Positions 27,001 through 36,064 are shown, counted from the stretch's first letter. The stretch is DNA of 58,364 bases from JBBIOU01 sp037443205 (GCA_037443205.1 JBBIOU010000022.1:1-58364), one strand, 5' to 3'. Program-made: numbers and translations. The notes: generated from the sequence alone by a model not told the origin.

Positions 27001-27523
27001 CGAATTTTTACATCAGGTTGTAAACAACTCGTTTATTACCGGACCTGATCAAATATTGTTTTTGCTTGATAAACAAATTACCCGTGCGCTGCATCAAAGC
27101 GGTGACGATAAAGAAACTAAAGACGGGATGGATATTGGTCTTTGTGTGTTTCATAAAAATAATTTTTGTCAATTTGCCGGAGCACACATTCCGCTGTATT
27201 TGGTAAGAAATAATGAAATCATTGAAATGGATGCACAAAAAGAATCAATAGGCGGATATAAAGATTTGGCTAAAAACTTTTATGCCCATGAATTTACCCT
27301 GCAAAAAAACGATTGCATATATATGACTACCGATGGGTACTTAGACCAATTTGGCGGTGAGCAAGGAAAAAAATTTATGAAAAAGCGTTTCAAAGAACTG
27401 TTACTTTCAATTAATAATAAAAGCATGAGCGAACAAAAAAAAATAATGAATCAGGAAATTGAAACATGGAAAGAACATAGAAAACAAACAGATGATATTT
27501 TAGTAATCGGCATAAAAATTTAA
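24008..27523 (+). CDS. propeller-sensor, PAS and PP2C/SpoIIE-type phosphatase
   Basis: 1171 residues. After a signal sequence, about fourteen two-component-regulator propeller repeats (30-600; recurring GNIWIG/NVWFGT blades and GLSQSQVTDI at the start). Then a Y_Y_Y domain (about 640-735), a membrane helix (~745-767), coiled coil, a PAS domain (~795-915) and the linker DSVIYAKRIQEAILP. The PPM phosphatase domain closes it (KPRDIVSGDFYW, DCTGHGVPGAFMS, DGMDIGLC, TDGYLDQFGG, TDDILVIGI). This is the extracellular sensor of Bacteroidetes hybrid two-component systems, normally used for polysaccharide sensing, joined to a phosphatase instead of a kinase. The next gene starts directly after its stop. 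Confidence 0.9.
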   Translation: MCLHFKKILSFLLLSICLFATRAQVYNFRNYNIDEGLSQSQVTDIIQDKNGFIWIGTTGGGINIFDGKKFTPITTDEGLINNVIWNMFCDSKGRVWIGTQSGLSLFDGSGFKSFNSYHGLMDDGIWKIIEDRHGNIWIATYSNGVTVYDGINFKTYGINDGLGFSNVTTLFEDYSGTIWAGSAGYGIARFNGKKFENITISHNLNAKTINHISQDESKNLLLYTDKGIFKLQGERFIESNYKELSGVNVIMSKTDLQGNLWVATEDKGVFLFNKSGSKYHFTEENGLPSNYILCLFVDKDNNVWFGTDGSGFCLFKGLSFIKYDKNSGLPDNQVNAIYKDSKNNMWFGTNNGIALYKNHVFTYFFNEKMHPQRHINSIYEDRSGNMWFGTENGVLFYDSRQWKIYSENEQHEIGQIHFIYQHSKNKKIWAATGKGLYEFNGKNFYKKFKDTIPPIRIYSIRELSDGRLFLSTEKGLTICNNNTVKHIKIKDELGSKDALDCLEDKHGNIWFATGRGLTVWKKDNGFKTYRKKDGLISDNIFFVFFSDQYLWVGTDRGLDRIKTNKDAEIKQIKNYGKHEGFTGIECNVNAWCMDDNRSFWIGSIKGAYLFNSEEEKEKRPPPVVNITNIRINYDNVDWKTKLKDTEIKNNLPLNPSFNYTDNHITFDFVALNYANPEKIKYQFYLKGFDEKWLPETDANSVTYSNLSPGNYTFMLRACDDHDNWSENITYPFSISAPFWRKTGFYLMLLPLMIIMGYAYTVYRTRQLSKSKRQLEEKVRLRTLELNKQKDELEKLSLVAAKMNDGVIICNPDGKIEYINNGFYKMAGYTEDEYKQSAYGKCEYLQQLSSYKDIDKIINAFKINNSPVIYESAHITASGKKMWTRGALTPVYNEKNQLVKIVAVYADITEKINFEAALEQKNKDFTDSVIYAKRIQEAILPSPAELYKAFNDSFLLYKPRDIVSGDFYWFGTVNDVFICAVADCTGHGVPGAFMSLIGNEFLHQVVNNSFITGPDQILFLLDKQITRALHQSGDDKETKDGMDIGLCVFHKNNFCQFAGAHIPLYLVRNNEIIEMDAQKESIGGYKDLAKNFYAHEFTLQKNDCIYMTTDGYLDQFGGEQGKKFMKKRFKELLLSINNKSMSEQKKIMNQEIETWKEHRKQTDDILVIGIKI

Positions 27524-29722
27524 ATGAACAGAAAAAAATACATATTGGTTATATTGATAAGTATAATTACGTCTATATCCTACTGCCAAAATAATATTGA
27601 ACAATATTTAAGTCTGTCAGAAAAATGGCTCAATAAAAACCTGGACTCTTCTACCTATTATACACAAATAGCTTATCGCCTGGCAAGCGAAAAAAAAGAT
27701 TCGGTTTTAATAACAATCTGTGCTATTAATTTAAGCCGTTGTTTTGAATATACCGGGCAATATCAACGGGCCTTATATTATGCTAAATCTGCTTTAAATA
27801 TAGCCGAAAAAATTAATAATGACAGCTTGTTGTTTAATGCATACTCTTCTTGTGGCATACAAAATGAATATCTTGGCAATTATAGTAAAGCCGATTATTA
27901 TTATGATAAATCGCTCCTATATGCCTATAAACTTAAAAGTTTAAATAAAATTTCTTCTGTATTTAATAATAAAGGTTTGTTAAATTATACTATTGGCAAT
28001 TTTCAAAAAGCATACTCTTACTTTAATAAACATCTTATGTTGAGTTCTATAAACAAAAATTTAATAAATGTATCTATTGCTTATAACAATATGGCACTGC
28101 TTTTTCAAGCATTAGGAAATAAAAAAATTGCATTAAATTATTATTATAAAACCTTATCCTTAGACTCAAGAACTAAAAACGAACGATATTATTCTGCTAC
28201 ACTAAACAATATTGCTAGTGTATATATTGATTTAAAAATGTACGATTCGGCTTTATATTATATAAGAAAATCGTTAGGATATAAGTTAAAAATAAATGAC
28301 AAATACGGAGAAATGTTGTGTTACCAGAATTTAGGAGTAATTTATTTTAACACACAAAATTATGACAGCTGTGAATTTTATTTATTAAATGCGCTTAAAC
28401 TGAATAAAAAGATAAAAGATTACGTTTCGAACATCGAGACAAAAAATTCTCTGGGTATGCTTTACCATGATTTAAAAAAATATAACTACGCTTTAAAGTA
28501 TCTTAAAGAAGCCGAAAATTACTTGGTTAATAACAATTATCACAAATCAAATGAAATATATAAAAATTTATATAAATTATACGAAAGTATAAACGACTTT
28601 CGTAATGCATATAAATACCTAAACCTTTATGTATTGGCTCAGGATTCATTATACAAAAACGAAAGTTTAAAAAAGATACAAGAGAAAGAGTTGCTACAGG
28701 AAATAGAAAGGCAAAAATACCTGAATAAAATAGAACAGGAATATCACGAAAATATATTAAAAGAGCGTGAAGAAAAAAGTTTTTTTATTAACTTAATTGT
28801 TATTACTGCTGCTGCAGGATTATTAATATTTGGTGTGCTAATGTATAGAAATTATATAATTAAGAAAAAGGCTAATGATATTCTTATCGAAAAAAACGAA
28901 ACAATTACAAAACAAAACTTTGAAATAACTTTACAGAATAAAATTATAGAAGAAAAAAATAAAGATATTACCGATAGCATACATTATGCAAAAAGAATAC
29001 AAGATGCGATGTTGCCTGACGAAACCTATTTTAAAAATATTTTTGGCGACAACTATTTTATTTTGTTTTTGCCTAAAGATATTGTAAGCGGAGATTTTTA
29101 CTGGCTGTTGCAAAATGATAACGGCATATTATTGGCTGTTGCCGACTGTACCGGTCATGGTGTGCCTGGAGGCTTTATGAGTATTGTGGCTAATAATGCT
29201 TTAAACAGATGCATCAAAGAATTTAGATTAACCAAACCCAACGAAATACTCGAAAAAGTTAATTATTTAATTGAAGAAATATTAAACAATAAAAACAATA
29301 ATTATGATTTAAGAGACGGTATGGATATTTCGTTGTGCTTAATAAAAAATGAAAACAACAATAAATTCTTGTATTATTCGGGAGCTAACCGGCCCGTTTG
29401 GTTAGTAAGAAACTATACCCTCACCGAAATTAATGGCGATAAACAACCCATTGGAAGATACGAAAATCGTAAACCTTTCTCTTTTCAAAAAATAGCCTTA
29501 GAAAAAAACGATCAAATTTATTTATCGAGCGATGGATATACCGACCAATTTGGAGGGGATGAAATAAAAAAATTCAAAACTGCAAACTTTAAAAAATTAC
29601 TTACCGTAGTTTGTAATAAAAATATGAATGAACAAAAAAACATAATTTTACAAACTCACAGACTTTGGAAAAACGAACAGGAACAAATAGATGATATTTG
29701 TGTTATCGGAATAAAAATATGA
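27524..29722 (+). CDS. TPR-sensor PP2C/SpoIIE-type phosphatase, second copy
   Basis: 732 residues. Signal peptide, periplasmic TPR repeats (about 30-395), coiled coil, membrane helix (~423-443) and second coiled coil. The linker DSIHYAKRIQDAMLP (~485) leads to the PPM domain: KDIVSGDFYW, DCTGHGVPGGFMS, DGMDISLC, SDGYTDQFGG, IDDICVIGI. In the fourth motif Ser replaces the usual Thr before Asp; metal ligands are kept. The layout equals the 18685 gene. The stop overlaps the dxr start (ATGA), a sign of coupled translation. Confidence 0.88.
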   Translation: MNRKKYILVILISIITSISYCQNNIEQYLSLSEKWLNKNLDSSTYYTQIAYRLASEKKDSVLITICAINLSRCFEYTGQYQRALYYAKSALNIAEKINNDSLLFNAYSSCGIQNEYLGNYSKADYYYDKSLLYAYKLKSLNKISSVFNNKGLLNYTIGNFQKAYSYFNKHLMLSSINKNLINVSIAYNNMALLFQALGNKKIALNYYYKTLSLDSRTKNERYYSATLNNIASVYIDLKMYDSALYYIRKSLGYKLKINDKYGEMLCYQNLGVIYFNTQNYDSCEFYLLNALKLNKKIKDYVSNIETKNSLGMLYHDLKKYNYALKYLKEAENYLVNNNYHKSNEIYKNLYKLYESINDFRNAYKYLNLYVLAQDSLYKNESLKKIQEKELLQEIERQKYLNKIEQEYHENILKEREEKSFFINLIVITAAAGLLIFGVLMYRNYIIKKKANDILIEKNETITKQNFEITLQNKIIEEKNKDITDSIHYAKRIQDAMLPDETYFKNIFGDNYFILFLPKDIVSGDFYWLLQNDNGILLAVADCTGHGVPGGFMSIVANNALNRCIKEFRLTKPNEILEKVNYLIEEILNNKNNNYDLRDGMDISLCLIKNENNNKFLYYSGANRPVWLVRNYTLTEINGDKQPIGRYENRKPFSFQKIALEKNDQIYLSSDGYTDQFGGDEIKKFKTANFKKLLTVVCNKNMNEQKNIILQTHRLWKNEQEQIDDICVIGIKI

Positions 29723-30885
29723 CTCCACAAAACAAAAAAGGAATTGCCATATTGGGTTCTACAGGCTCTATAGGTACTCAGGCACTCGAAGTAATTGAAC
29801 AGCACAAAAACAATTTTTCGGTTGAAGTACTCTCTGCAAACAGCAACATAAAACTACTTGCAGAACAAGTGCGTAAATTTAAACCTAATTGTATTATAAT
29901 AACTGACGAAACAAAATACGCTGATTTAAAAAGAGAACTGCAATACGAAGATGTAAAAATATTTTGCGGTATTGATGCCGTATGTCAGGCCGTGCAAATG
30001 AGCACAATTGACATCGTATTAACCGCCATGGTTGGTTATGCCGGGCTGAAACCTACCATAGCAGCCATAAAAGCAAAAAAAAATATTGCTTTAGCTAATA
30101 AAGAAACTTTGGTTGTTGCCGGTGAACTGATAACAAACTTGGCTAAGCAGCACGGAGTAAATATTTACCCGGTTGACTCTGAACATTCAGCAATTTTTCA
30201 ATGTATTACCGGTGAGTTTCATAACCCCATCGAAAAAATCTATCTCACCGCCTCCGGTGGGCCGTTCAGGGGATATAAAAAAGAACAACTTGAAAAAGTA
30301 ACTCCTCTCCAGGCATTAAAACATCCTAACTGGAGCATGGGAAACAAAATAACCATTGACTCTGCTACCCTGATGAATAAAGGGCTTGAAGTAATTGAAG
30401 CCCACTGGCTTTTTGGTTTAAATGAAAAGCAAATTGATATAATTGTTCATCCTCAATCTATCATACATTCTATTGTTCAGTTTACCGATGGAAGCATGAA
30501 AGCACAAATGGGACTACCCGATATGCGACTTCCCATACAATTTGCATTGACCTACCCGCAACGATTAAAAAATAACTTTAAACGATTTGATTTTCTTAAT
30601 TACCCGCAACTTACTTTCGAAAAACCCGACTACGAAACCTTTATTAATTTATCCCTGGCTTTCGAAGCGATGAAAATGGGAGGAAATGCTGCTTGCATTT
30701 TAAATGCCGCCAACGAAATTACCGTACAGGCATTTTTAAATCAAAAAATATCTTTTCTGCAAATAGGGCTTATCAATCAAAAAGTATTATTTAATCGTGA
30801 TTTGTTTTGCCCTAAACCCTCTTTGAATGATTTTGTTGAAAGTAACCGTTTGGCTCGTGAATATACTCAATTATTATGTGAATAA
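29719..30885 (+). CDS. dxr: 1-deoxy-D-xylulose 5-phosphate reductoisomerase
   Basis: 388 residues from the ATG at 29719, overlapping the previous stop by 4 bp. NADPH site GIAILGSTGSIGTQALEVI, LANKETLVVAG, metal/substrate motifs VDSEHSAIFQC and TASGGPFRG, and IDSATLMNKGLEVIEAHWLF. It carries out the first committed step of the MEP isoprenoid pathway (DXP to MEP), which supplies the prenyl chain that MenA uses. Confidence 0.97.
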   Translation: MTPQNKKGIAILGSTGSIGTQALEVIEQHKNNFSVEVLSANSNIKLLAEQVRKFKPNCIIITDETKYADLKRELQYEDVKIFCGIDAVCQAVQMSTIDIVLTAMVGYAGLKPTIAAIKAKKNIALANKETLVVAGELITNLAKQHGVNIYPVDSEHSAIFQCITGEFHNPIEKIYLTASGGPFRGYKKEQLEKVTPLQALKHPNWSMGNKITIDSATLMNKGLEVIEAHWLFGLNEKQIDIIVHPQSIIHSIVQFTDGSMKAQMGLPDMRLPIQFALTYPQRLKNNFKRFDFLNYPQLTFEKPDYETFINLSLAFEAMKMGGNAACILNAANEITVQAFLNQKISFLQIGLINQKVLFNRDLFCPKPSLNDFVESNRLAREYTQLLCE

Positions 30886-30909
30886 TTGGTTGCTTTAATA
30901 TTAAAATAT

Positions 30910-30917
30910 TAATTTTG
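30910..30917 (+). promoter_or_regulatory. -7 element before the CotH gene
   Basis: TAATTTTG matches TAnnTTTG and lies 21 nt before the GTG start. TTG triplets lie upstream, but none at exactly 19 nt. Confidence 0.4.
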
Positions 30918-30938
30918 CGTTAACACAAAATAATACCC

Positions 30939-32438
30939 GTGCGCTTCCTGATAATTGTTATTGGTATATTGTATTATACCACATCAATAAATGCCCAAAA
31001 TGAGGGTAATTATATATTTAACAGTCCTATAATACACGAAATTCATTTTAACTTTTCACAGCCATCTTTTTGGGATTCTTTAACCAATAATTATACGCTT
31101 GACGTATATATGAAATGTGATGTAGTATTTGATGGTACCAGTTTACCCCTGTGCGGAGTAAAATTTAAGGGTAATTCTTCATACAATAATCCCAGTGATA
31201 AAAAATCATTTAAAGTAGATTTTGATGCTTACATAAATAATCAAAAATATGATGGCATAAAAAAAATAAACCTCAATAATGGTTTTAAAGACCCCAGTTT
31301 TATGAGAGAAAAGCTAATGCTCGACTTCTTGAACGAACAGGGTTTATATGCACCCAGATGCAGCTATGCAAACTTATATATCAATGGTACATTATGGGGT
31401 TTATATATGGTCGTAGAAGAAATAAATAAAAAATATCTGGAAAATACCTTTGGTGATGACAAAGGAAATTTATTCAAAGGCGACCCAAGCGGAGACTTAA
31501 AGTGGCTGGGACCTAATGCTTCTTCTTATTATTCAAAATACGAATTAAAAACAAATGAAAGTATAAATAACTGGAGCGATTTAGTTGACTTCATTAATAC
31601 TATTAACAACTCTTCACCGGCAACTTTGCAAAGCAACCTTGACAATATTTTTAATACTGATAATTATATTAAAACCTGGGCCATACATGGAATTTTTGCT
31701 AACCTAGATTCATATATGGGTAGTGGTCATAATTATTTCATATATCACGACTCTTTAACAAATAAATTTCAATGGATAACCTGGGATGTAAACGAGGCCT
31801 TTGGTAATTTTAATATGGGTATGAGCATCTCGCAATTAGAAGGATTAAGCATGTTCTATATACCTAATCCTACATCGAACAGACCATTAAACAAAAATAT
31901 GTTAGACGTTACTTCATATAAAAACAAATTGGTTGATGCTTATTGCTATTATTTAAATAATGGTTTTGATATTTGGACTTTAGAACCTAAAATTGATTCT
32001 ATTGCCAACGCAATCAGGCCACATGTTTATGCTGATAATAAAAAATTTTTCAGTAATCAGCAATTTGAAGATAATATTGAAAACAATATTAATGTACCGG
32101 GAAATCCCGGGGGCAGTAATATACCCGGTATAAAATCTTTTATTACCAATCGAAGAATCCAGCTTTCACAACAGCTAAGCTCGTGGTTTTGTACGCTTAG
32201 CCTAACTAATCATCTTGTTAATAAAACTGCTTTTTTTGCTTATCCTAATCCGGCTGAAAACACTCTATACTTAAACTCCATAAACCCATCATTAAATTTT
32301 GAAATAATAGATATTACCGGTAAAATTGTATACAGTGGTAAATACCCGCAAAACACCGGCATTGATATTTCTGATTTACAACCTTCCATATATTTTATAA
32401 GAACAGCAACGGGGTATGCTACTTTTGTTAAACAGTAA
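30939..32438 (+). CDS. CotH kinase family protein with T9SS sorting domain
   Basis: 499 residues from a GTG start at 30939; signal peptide ending INAQ. The CotH kinase region (about 65-390) shows VKFKGNSSYNNPSDKKSFKVDF, LNNGFKDPSFMREKLMLDFL, LYMVVEEINKKYLE and the late WDVNEAFGNF. CotH proteins are secreted atypical protein kinases or structural relatives. A type A sorting domain ends the protein (FAYPNPAENTLYLN to ATFVKQ), so it is surface-delivered through T9SS. A -7-like TAATTTTG (30910-30917) lies upstream. Confidence 0.87.
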   Translation: MRFLIIVIGILYYTTSINAQNEGNYIFNSPIIHEIHFNFSQPSFWDSLTNNYTLDVYMKCDVVFDGTSLPLCGVKFKGNSSYNNPSDKKSFKVDFDAYINNQKYDGIKKINLNNGFKDPSFMREKLMLDFLNEQGLYAPRCSYANLYINGTLWGLYMVVEEINKKYLENTFGDDKGNLFKGDPSGDLKWLGPNASSYYSKYELKTNESINNWSDLVDFINTINNSSPATLQSNLDNIFNTDNYIKTWAIHGIFANLDSYMGSGHNYFIYHDSLTNKFQWITWDVNEAFGNFNMGMSISQLEGLSMFYIPNPTSNRPLNKNMLDVTSYKNKLVDAYCYYLNNGFDIWTLEPKIDSIANAIRPHVYADNKKFFSNQQFEDNIENNINVPGNPGGSNIPGIKSFITNRRIQLSQQLSSWFCTLSLTNHLVNKTAFFAYPNPAENTLYLNSINPSLNFEIIDITGKIVYSGKYPQNTGIDISDLQPSIYFIRTATGYATFVKQ

Positions 32439-32758
32439 TAATATTTTGCTTATCCTAACAAACTATAGCCGGCTCAATTAAATAAATCAATAAAAAAACA
32501 CGCCTGCTAATCTATTCTGCGTAAAAATTTTAATTTATCCCACATTACGCATGCTAATGCGTAATGCTAGCCTGAGAGCGGATAACCCAAATCCCGCCCC
32601 TTTGCCAAAGCACTCAGTCCGCCAGTGGCTGAAAATTTGAAATAAATCCAAATTTCTAATACTGAATTTGGGTTTATACATAAATGTACTCACTATATGT
32701 TGTTTAATTTTAGTGTAAAGCCGTATATTTTTGATAACTTAGCACAAAATTTTACTGA
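32439..32758. other. 320-bp non-coding gap with two hairpins
   Basis: No gene is seen. It holds a perfect 10-bp stem with a 4-nt loop (cattacgcat gcta atgcgtaatg, 32543-32566) with no T run on either strand. A second dyad (aaatccaaatt/aatttgggttt, about 32645-32675) has one mismatch. Between them is a GC-richer stretch (32574-32635), unlike the flanks. A -7-like TATTTTTG (32726-32733) precedes rseP. This could be a small structured RNA or a relic of a small mobile element. Confidence 0.4.
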
Positions 32759-34075
32759 ATGGAAATATTAATCAAAGCATCGCAACTAATTTTAAGTTTA
32801 TCTATACTTATTGTATTACACGAATTAGGACATTTTATACCGGCACGTTTATTTAAAATTAAAGTTGAAAAGTTTTATTTATTCTTTAATCCATGGTTTT
32901 CACTTTTTAAAATTAAAAAAGGAGAAACAGAATATGGTCTGGGTTGGCTTCCTTTGGGCGGATATGTGAAAATTGCCGGAATGATAGACGAAAGCATGGA
33001 TAAAGAACAAATGAAACAAGCTCCGCAACCTTGGGAATTTAGGAGTAAACCCGCCTGGCAACGATTAATTGTTATGGCAGGTGGAGTAACCGTAAATCTT
33101 ATTTTAGGTATATTTATTTTTATTATGATTACCTGGTTTTGGGGCGAAGACAGGCTGCCTGCAGAAAATTTAAAGTATGGTGTTTACTGCGATTCGTTGG
33201 CCTTATCTTTGGGATTTGAACACGGAGACAAAATACTTACCCTAGAAGGTAAAAAACTTGAAAATTTTCGCGATTTAAATAAACACATCTTACTGCACAA
33301 TGCACGTAAAATTAGTTATGAAAGAAACGGTAATATTAGCCAAATAACTCTACCGGATGATATCCCTTACAAAATGCTGGAGAGCGGAACAAAATCCTTA
33401 TTCAGCGAAAGATTTCCGGCCGAAATTGGATTTGTAGATTCTACGCTTCCGGCACATATTGCCGGTATTCAAAAAGGCGATAAAATTATCGCTATAAATA
33501 ATACCCCTGTAAGCTACTGGGATGAAATGAGTGCCGAAATAAAAAAACACAAAAACCAGCCCATAGAAATACATTGCCTTAGAAACAACGACACACTCAA
33601 TATTCCGGTAAAAACTACTGAACAAGGAACCATCGGTATAGGGCCTAAAACCATGAAAGAAATTTTTGATATTGTACATGATGATTTCAGCTTAGTACAA
33701 TCCATCCCGCACGGTATAAAAAGCGGATTTGGTTTTTTGGCAGATCAGGCCAAGTCCATGAAGTTTTTATTCAGCTCATCGGGCGCAAAACAAATGGGCG
33801 GCTTTGGCACTTTTGGCTCTATGTTTTCGCCAATCTGGGACTGGCACAGCTTCTGGTTTTTAACAGCCGTTATTTCTATCATTCTTGCCTTTATGAATAT
33901 TCTACCCATACCCGCACTGGATGGTGGCCATATTATGTTTTTACTTTGGGAAATGATTACCGGAAAAGCACCCTCACAACGCTTTATGGAAATTGCACAA
34001 ACAGTGGGCATGATAATATTATTGGGACTGATACTGTTTGCCAACATAAACGATATTCGTAAATTTTTCTTTTAA
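32759..34075 (+). CDS. rseP: site-2 protease RseP
   Basis: 438 residues. Zinc motif HELGH at 21-25 in the first membrane helix, a PDZ domain roughly 200-285 (AHIAGIQKGDKIIAINNTPV), and the second active-site motif NILPIPALDGGHIMF near residue 385, followed by the last helix. It cuts membrane-embedded anti-sigma factors or signal peptides within the inner membrane. The aldehyde dehydrogenase gene follows 10 bp downstream and is probably co-transcribed. Confidence 0.94.
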   Translation: MEILIKASQLILSLSILIVLHELGHFIPARLFKIKVEKFYLFFNPWFSLFKIKKGETEYGLGWLPLGGYVKIAGMIDESMDKEQMKQAPQPWEFRSKPAWQRLIVMAGGVTVNLILGIFIFIMITWFWGEDRLPAENLKYGVYCDSLALSLGFEHGDKILTLEGKKLENFRDLNKHILLHNARKISYERNGNISQITLPDDIPYKMLESGTKSLFSERFPAEIGFVDSTLPAHIAGIQKGDKIIAINNTPVSYWDEMSAEIKKHKNQPIEIHCLRNNDTLNIPVKTTEQGTIGIGPKTMKEIFDIVHDDFSLVQSIPHGIKSGFGFLADQAKSMKFLFSSSGAKQMGGFGTFGSMFSPIWDWHSFWFLTAVISIILAFMNILPIPALDGGHIMFLLWEMITGKAPSQRFMEIAQTVGMIILLGLILFANINDIRKFFF

Positions 34076-34085
34076 AAAATAACTT

Positions 34086-35639
34086 ATGACAGAAACAGTG
34101 ACACAAACACAAATTGCCGATTGCTTAAAAAATCTAGGCATAAACAAAAACAACAACGGAGCATCAACCGGTTTATATTGGTTTACCACACGGGGAGAAA
34201 AAATTGATTCTTTTTCACCGGTAGATGGTTGCCTTATAGCAAGCGTAAACAGCGCCACCGAAGTAGAATACGAGGCTTGTATTTTAAAGGCACAGGAAGC
34301 TTTTAAAATCTGGCGTATGGTACCCGCTCCTAAAAGAGGCGAAATAATCAGACAAATGGGCGATGCGTTAAGAAAGCACAAAGAAAATTTAGGCAAGTTG
34401 GTGTCTTATGAAATGGGGAAGTCCTTGCAGGAAGGCTTAGGCGAAGTACAGGAAATGATAGACATTTGCGATTATGCCGTTGGCTTATCAAGACAACTGC
34501 ACGGTTTAACCATGCACAGCGAAAGACCATTGCACCGTATGTATGAACAATGGCATCCGCTGGGCATTGTAGGTATAATTTCGGCATTTAATTTTCCGGT
34601 GGCTGTTTGGAGCTGGAACAGTATGATTGCATGGGCATGTGGAGATGTTTGTATTTGGAAACCCTCCGAAAAAACGCCTTTATGCGCCATAGCATGCCAA
34701 AATATTATCAGCGAAATATTGAAAAAAAATAATGTGCCCGAAGGAGTAAGCTGTTTGGTTATAGGCGATGCAAAAATAGGTCAATTAATAAGCCACGACA
34801 AACGAGTGCCTTTGGTTTCTGCAACCGGCTCAACCAGGATGGGCAAAGCCGTTGGCGCAGCCGTAGGAGCGCGATTAGGTCGCTCGCTACTGGAATTAGG
34901 GGGCAACAATGCTATCATTATAAGTGAACATGCTGATATGGATATGGCTATACGTGCCGTTGTGTTTGGTGCTGTAGGTACGGCCGGACAAAGATGTACA
35001 ACCACCCGCAGATTAATTATTCACGAATCGGTATATGAAGCCGTAAAACAAAAATTAGCTGCAGCTTATAAACAATTAAAAATCGGAAATCCGTTAAATA
35101 CAGAAAACCATGTAGGCCCGCTGATAGATAAAGCCGCTGTAGAAATGTACTGTAAAGCCATAGAAGAGGTGCAAAAAGAAGGGGGAAAAGTATTTATCGA
35201 AGGTGGCGTGTTAAGCGGTGAAGGATATGAATCGGGATGTTACGTTAAACCCTGTGTAATTGAAGCAAAAAACAATTTCCGTATGGTACAGGAAGAAACT
35301 TTTGCGCCTATTTTGTATATCATGTCGTATAAAAATATAGAAGAGGCCATCGAATTACAAAATAATGTTGTACAAGGCTTGTCATCGGCAATAATGACGT
35401 TGAATATGCGCGAATCGGAATTGTTTTTATCTCATCAAGGTTCTGATTGCGGAATAGCCAATGTGAATATCGGCACATCAGGAGCCGAAATTGGCGGTGC
35501 CTTTGGCGGAGAAAAAGAAACCGGAGGAGGAAGAGAGTCGGGTTCAGACTCGTGGAAAGCTTATATGCGCAGACAGACAAACACTCTTAATTGGGGAAAT
35601 GAATTACCTTTAGCTCAGGGAATAAAATTCGATATATAG
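34086..35639 (+). CDS. ALDH7-type aldehyde dehydrogenase
   Basis: 517 residues. Catalytic Cys in GTAGQRCTTTRR, general-base Glu in LELGGNNAIII, NAD motif SATGSTRMGKAVG and FNFPVAVWSWNS; the end reads GAFGGEKETGGGRESGSDSWKAYMRRQT. These blocks fit the antiquitin/ALDH7 group, whose best-known member oxidises L-aminoadipate semialdehyde in lysine breakdown. The C-terminal conserved ESGSDSWK supports ALDH7 over other families. Substrate inferred from family only. Confidence 0.9.
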   Translation: MTETVTQTQIADCLKNLGINKNNNGASTGLYWFTTRGEKIDSFSPVDGCLIASVNSATEVEYEACILKAQEAFKIWRMVPAPKRGEIIRQMGDALRKHKENLGKLVSYEMGKSLQEGLGEVQEMIDICDYAVGLSRQLHGLTMHSERPLHRMYEQWHPLGIVGIISAFNFPVAVWSWNSMIAWACGDVCIWKPSEKTPLCAIACQNIISEILKKNNVPEGVSCLVIGDAKIGQLISHDKRVPLVSATGSTRMGKAVGAAVGARLGRSLLELGGNNAIIISEHADMDMAIRAVVFGAVGTAGQRCTTTRRLIIHESVYEAVKQKLAAAYKQLKIGNPLNTENHVGPLIDKAAVEMYCKAIEEVQKEGGKVFIEGGVLSGEGYESGCYVKPCVIEAKNNFRMVQEETFAPILYIMSYKNIEEAIELQNNVVQGLSSAIMTLNMRESELFLSHQGSDCGIANVNIGTSGAEIGGAFGGEKETGGGRESGSDSWKAYMRRQTNTLNWGNELPLAQGIKFDI

Positions 35640-35643
35640 AGTT

Positions 35644-35674
35644 TTTGATATTAATATTAAAGTGTCTATTTTTG
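35644..35674 (+). promoter_or_regulatory. promoter of the 108-residue gene
   Basis: TTTG (35644-35647), exactly 19 nt, then TATTTTTG (35667-35674): a full match to the Bacteroidetes consensus. The ATG follows 20 nt downstream. Confidence 0.65.
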
Positions 35675-35694
35675 AACGAATAAAATTATAAACC

Positions 35695-36021
35695 ATGGAA
35701 AGAAAAGAAGCAGAGCGTTTGGCAGATAATATTGCAAAAGAATATGCAAAAAACGGTGTCAGCGAAAAATTGATTGATTCGCTAAAAAACCTGCGTACTT
35801 ATTTTATTGAAATTAAAGACCCTTCAATAACCAAGTTATTAAGGTTAACCTACGAATATCTAGAAAACAACGATACATTTGATATTACCCTGGAGGATTA
35901 TGAAGACGAAGAATTATCTTCTTTTGAATATTTGATGCAATTGATAACCGCTTACGACAATCCCTACAATCGTGAAGAATTAATGGAGTACAAAGAAAAA
36001 CTTCAGGAAATTTTGCAATAA
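35695..36021 (+). CDS. small acidic helical protein of unknown function
   Basis: 108 residues, no membrane segment or signal, rich in Glu, Lys and Leu and predicted mainly helical; an acidic patch DITLEDYEDEELSSFEY lies near residue 65-81. I do not recognise the family. It has its own complete consensus promoter and a strong terminator (36039-36064), so it is a monocistronic gene. Its downstream neighbour is on the opposite strand. Confidence 0.8.
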   Translation: MERKEAERLADNIAKEYAKNGVSEKLIDSLKNLRTYFIEIKDPSITKLLRLTYEYLENNDTFDITLEDYEDEELSSFEYLMQLITAYDNPYNREELMEYKEKLQEILQ

Positions 36022-36038
36022 TTTTATGCTGATTATTT

Positions 36039-36064
36039 AAAACCCGCGAATAATGCGGGTTTTT
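36039..36064. terminator. intrinsic terminator shared by convergent genes
   Basis: Perfect 9-bp stem aaaacccgc/gcgggtttt with a 7-nt loop, T run on the plus strand and A run on the other side, so it can work in both directions between the 108-residue gene and the LytTR regulator gene. Confidence 0.85.

Noticed and set aside
32574..32640. Possible riboswitch (ctgagagcgg motif) in the gap before rseP
   Set aside because: A short ctgagag match is not enough; the other conserved parts of the TPP element are missing and rseP is not a thiamin gene.
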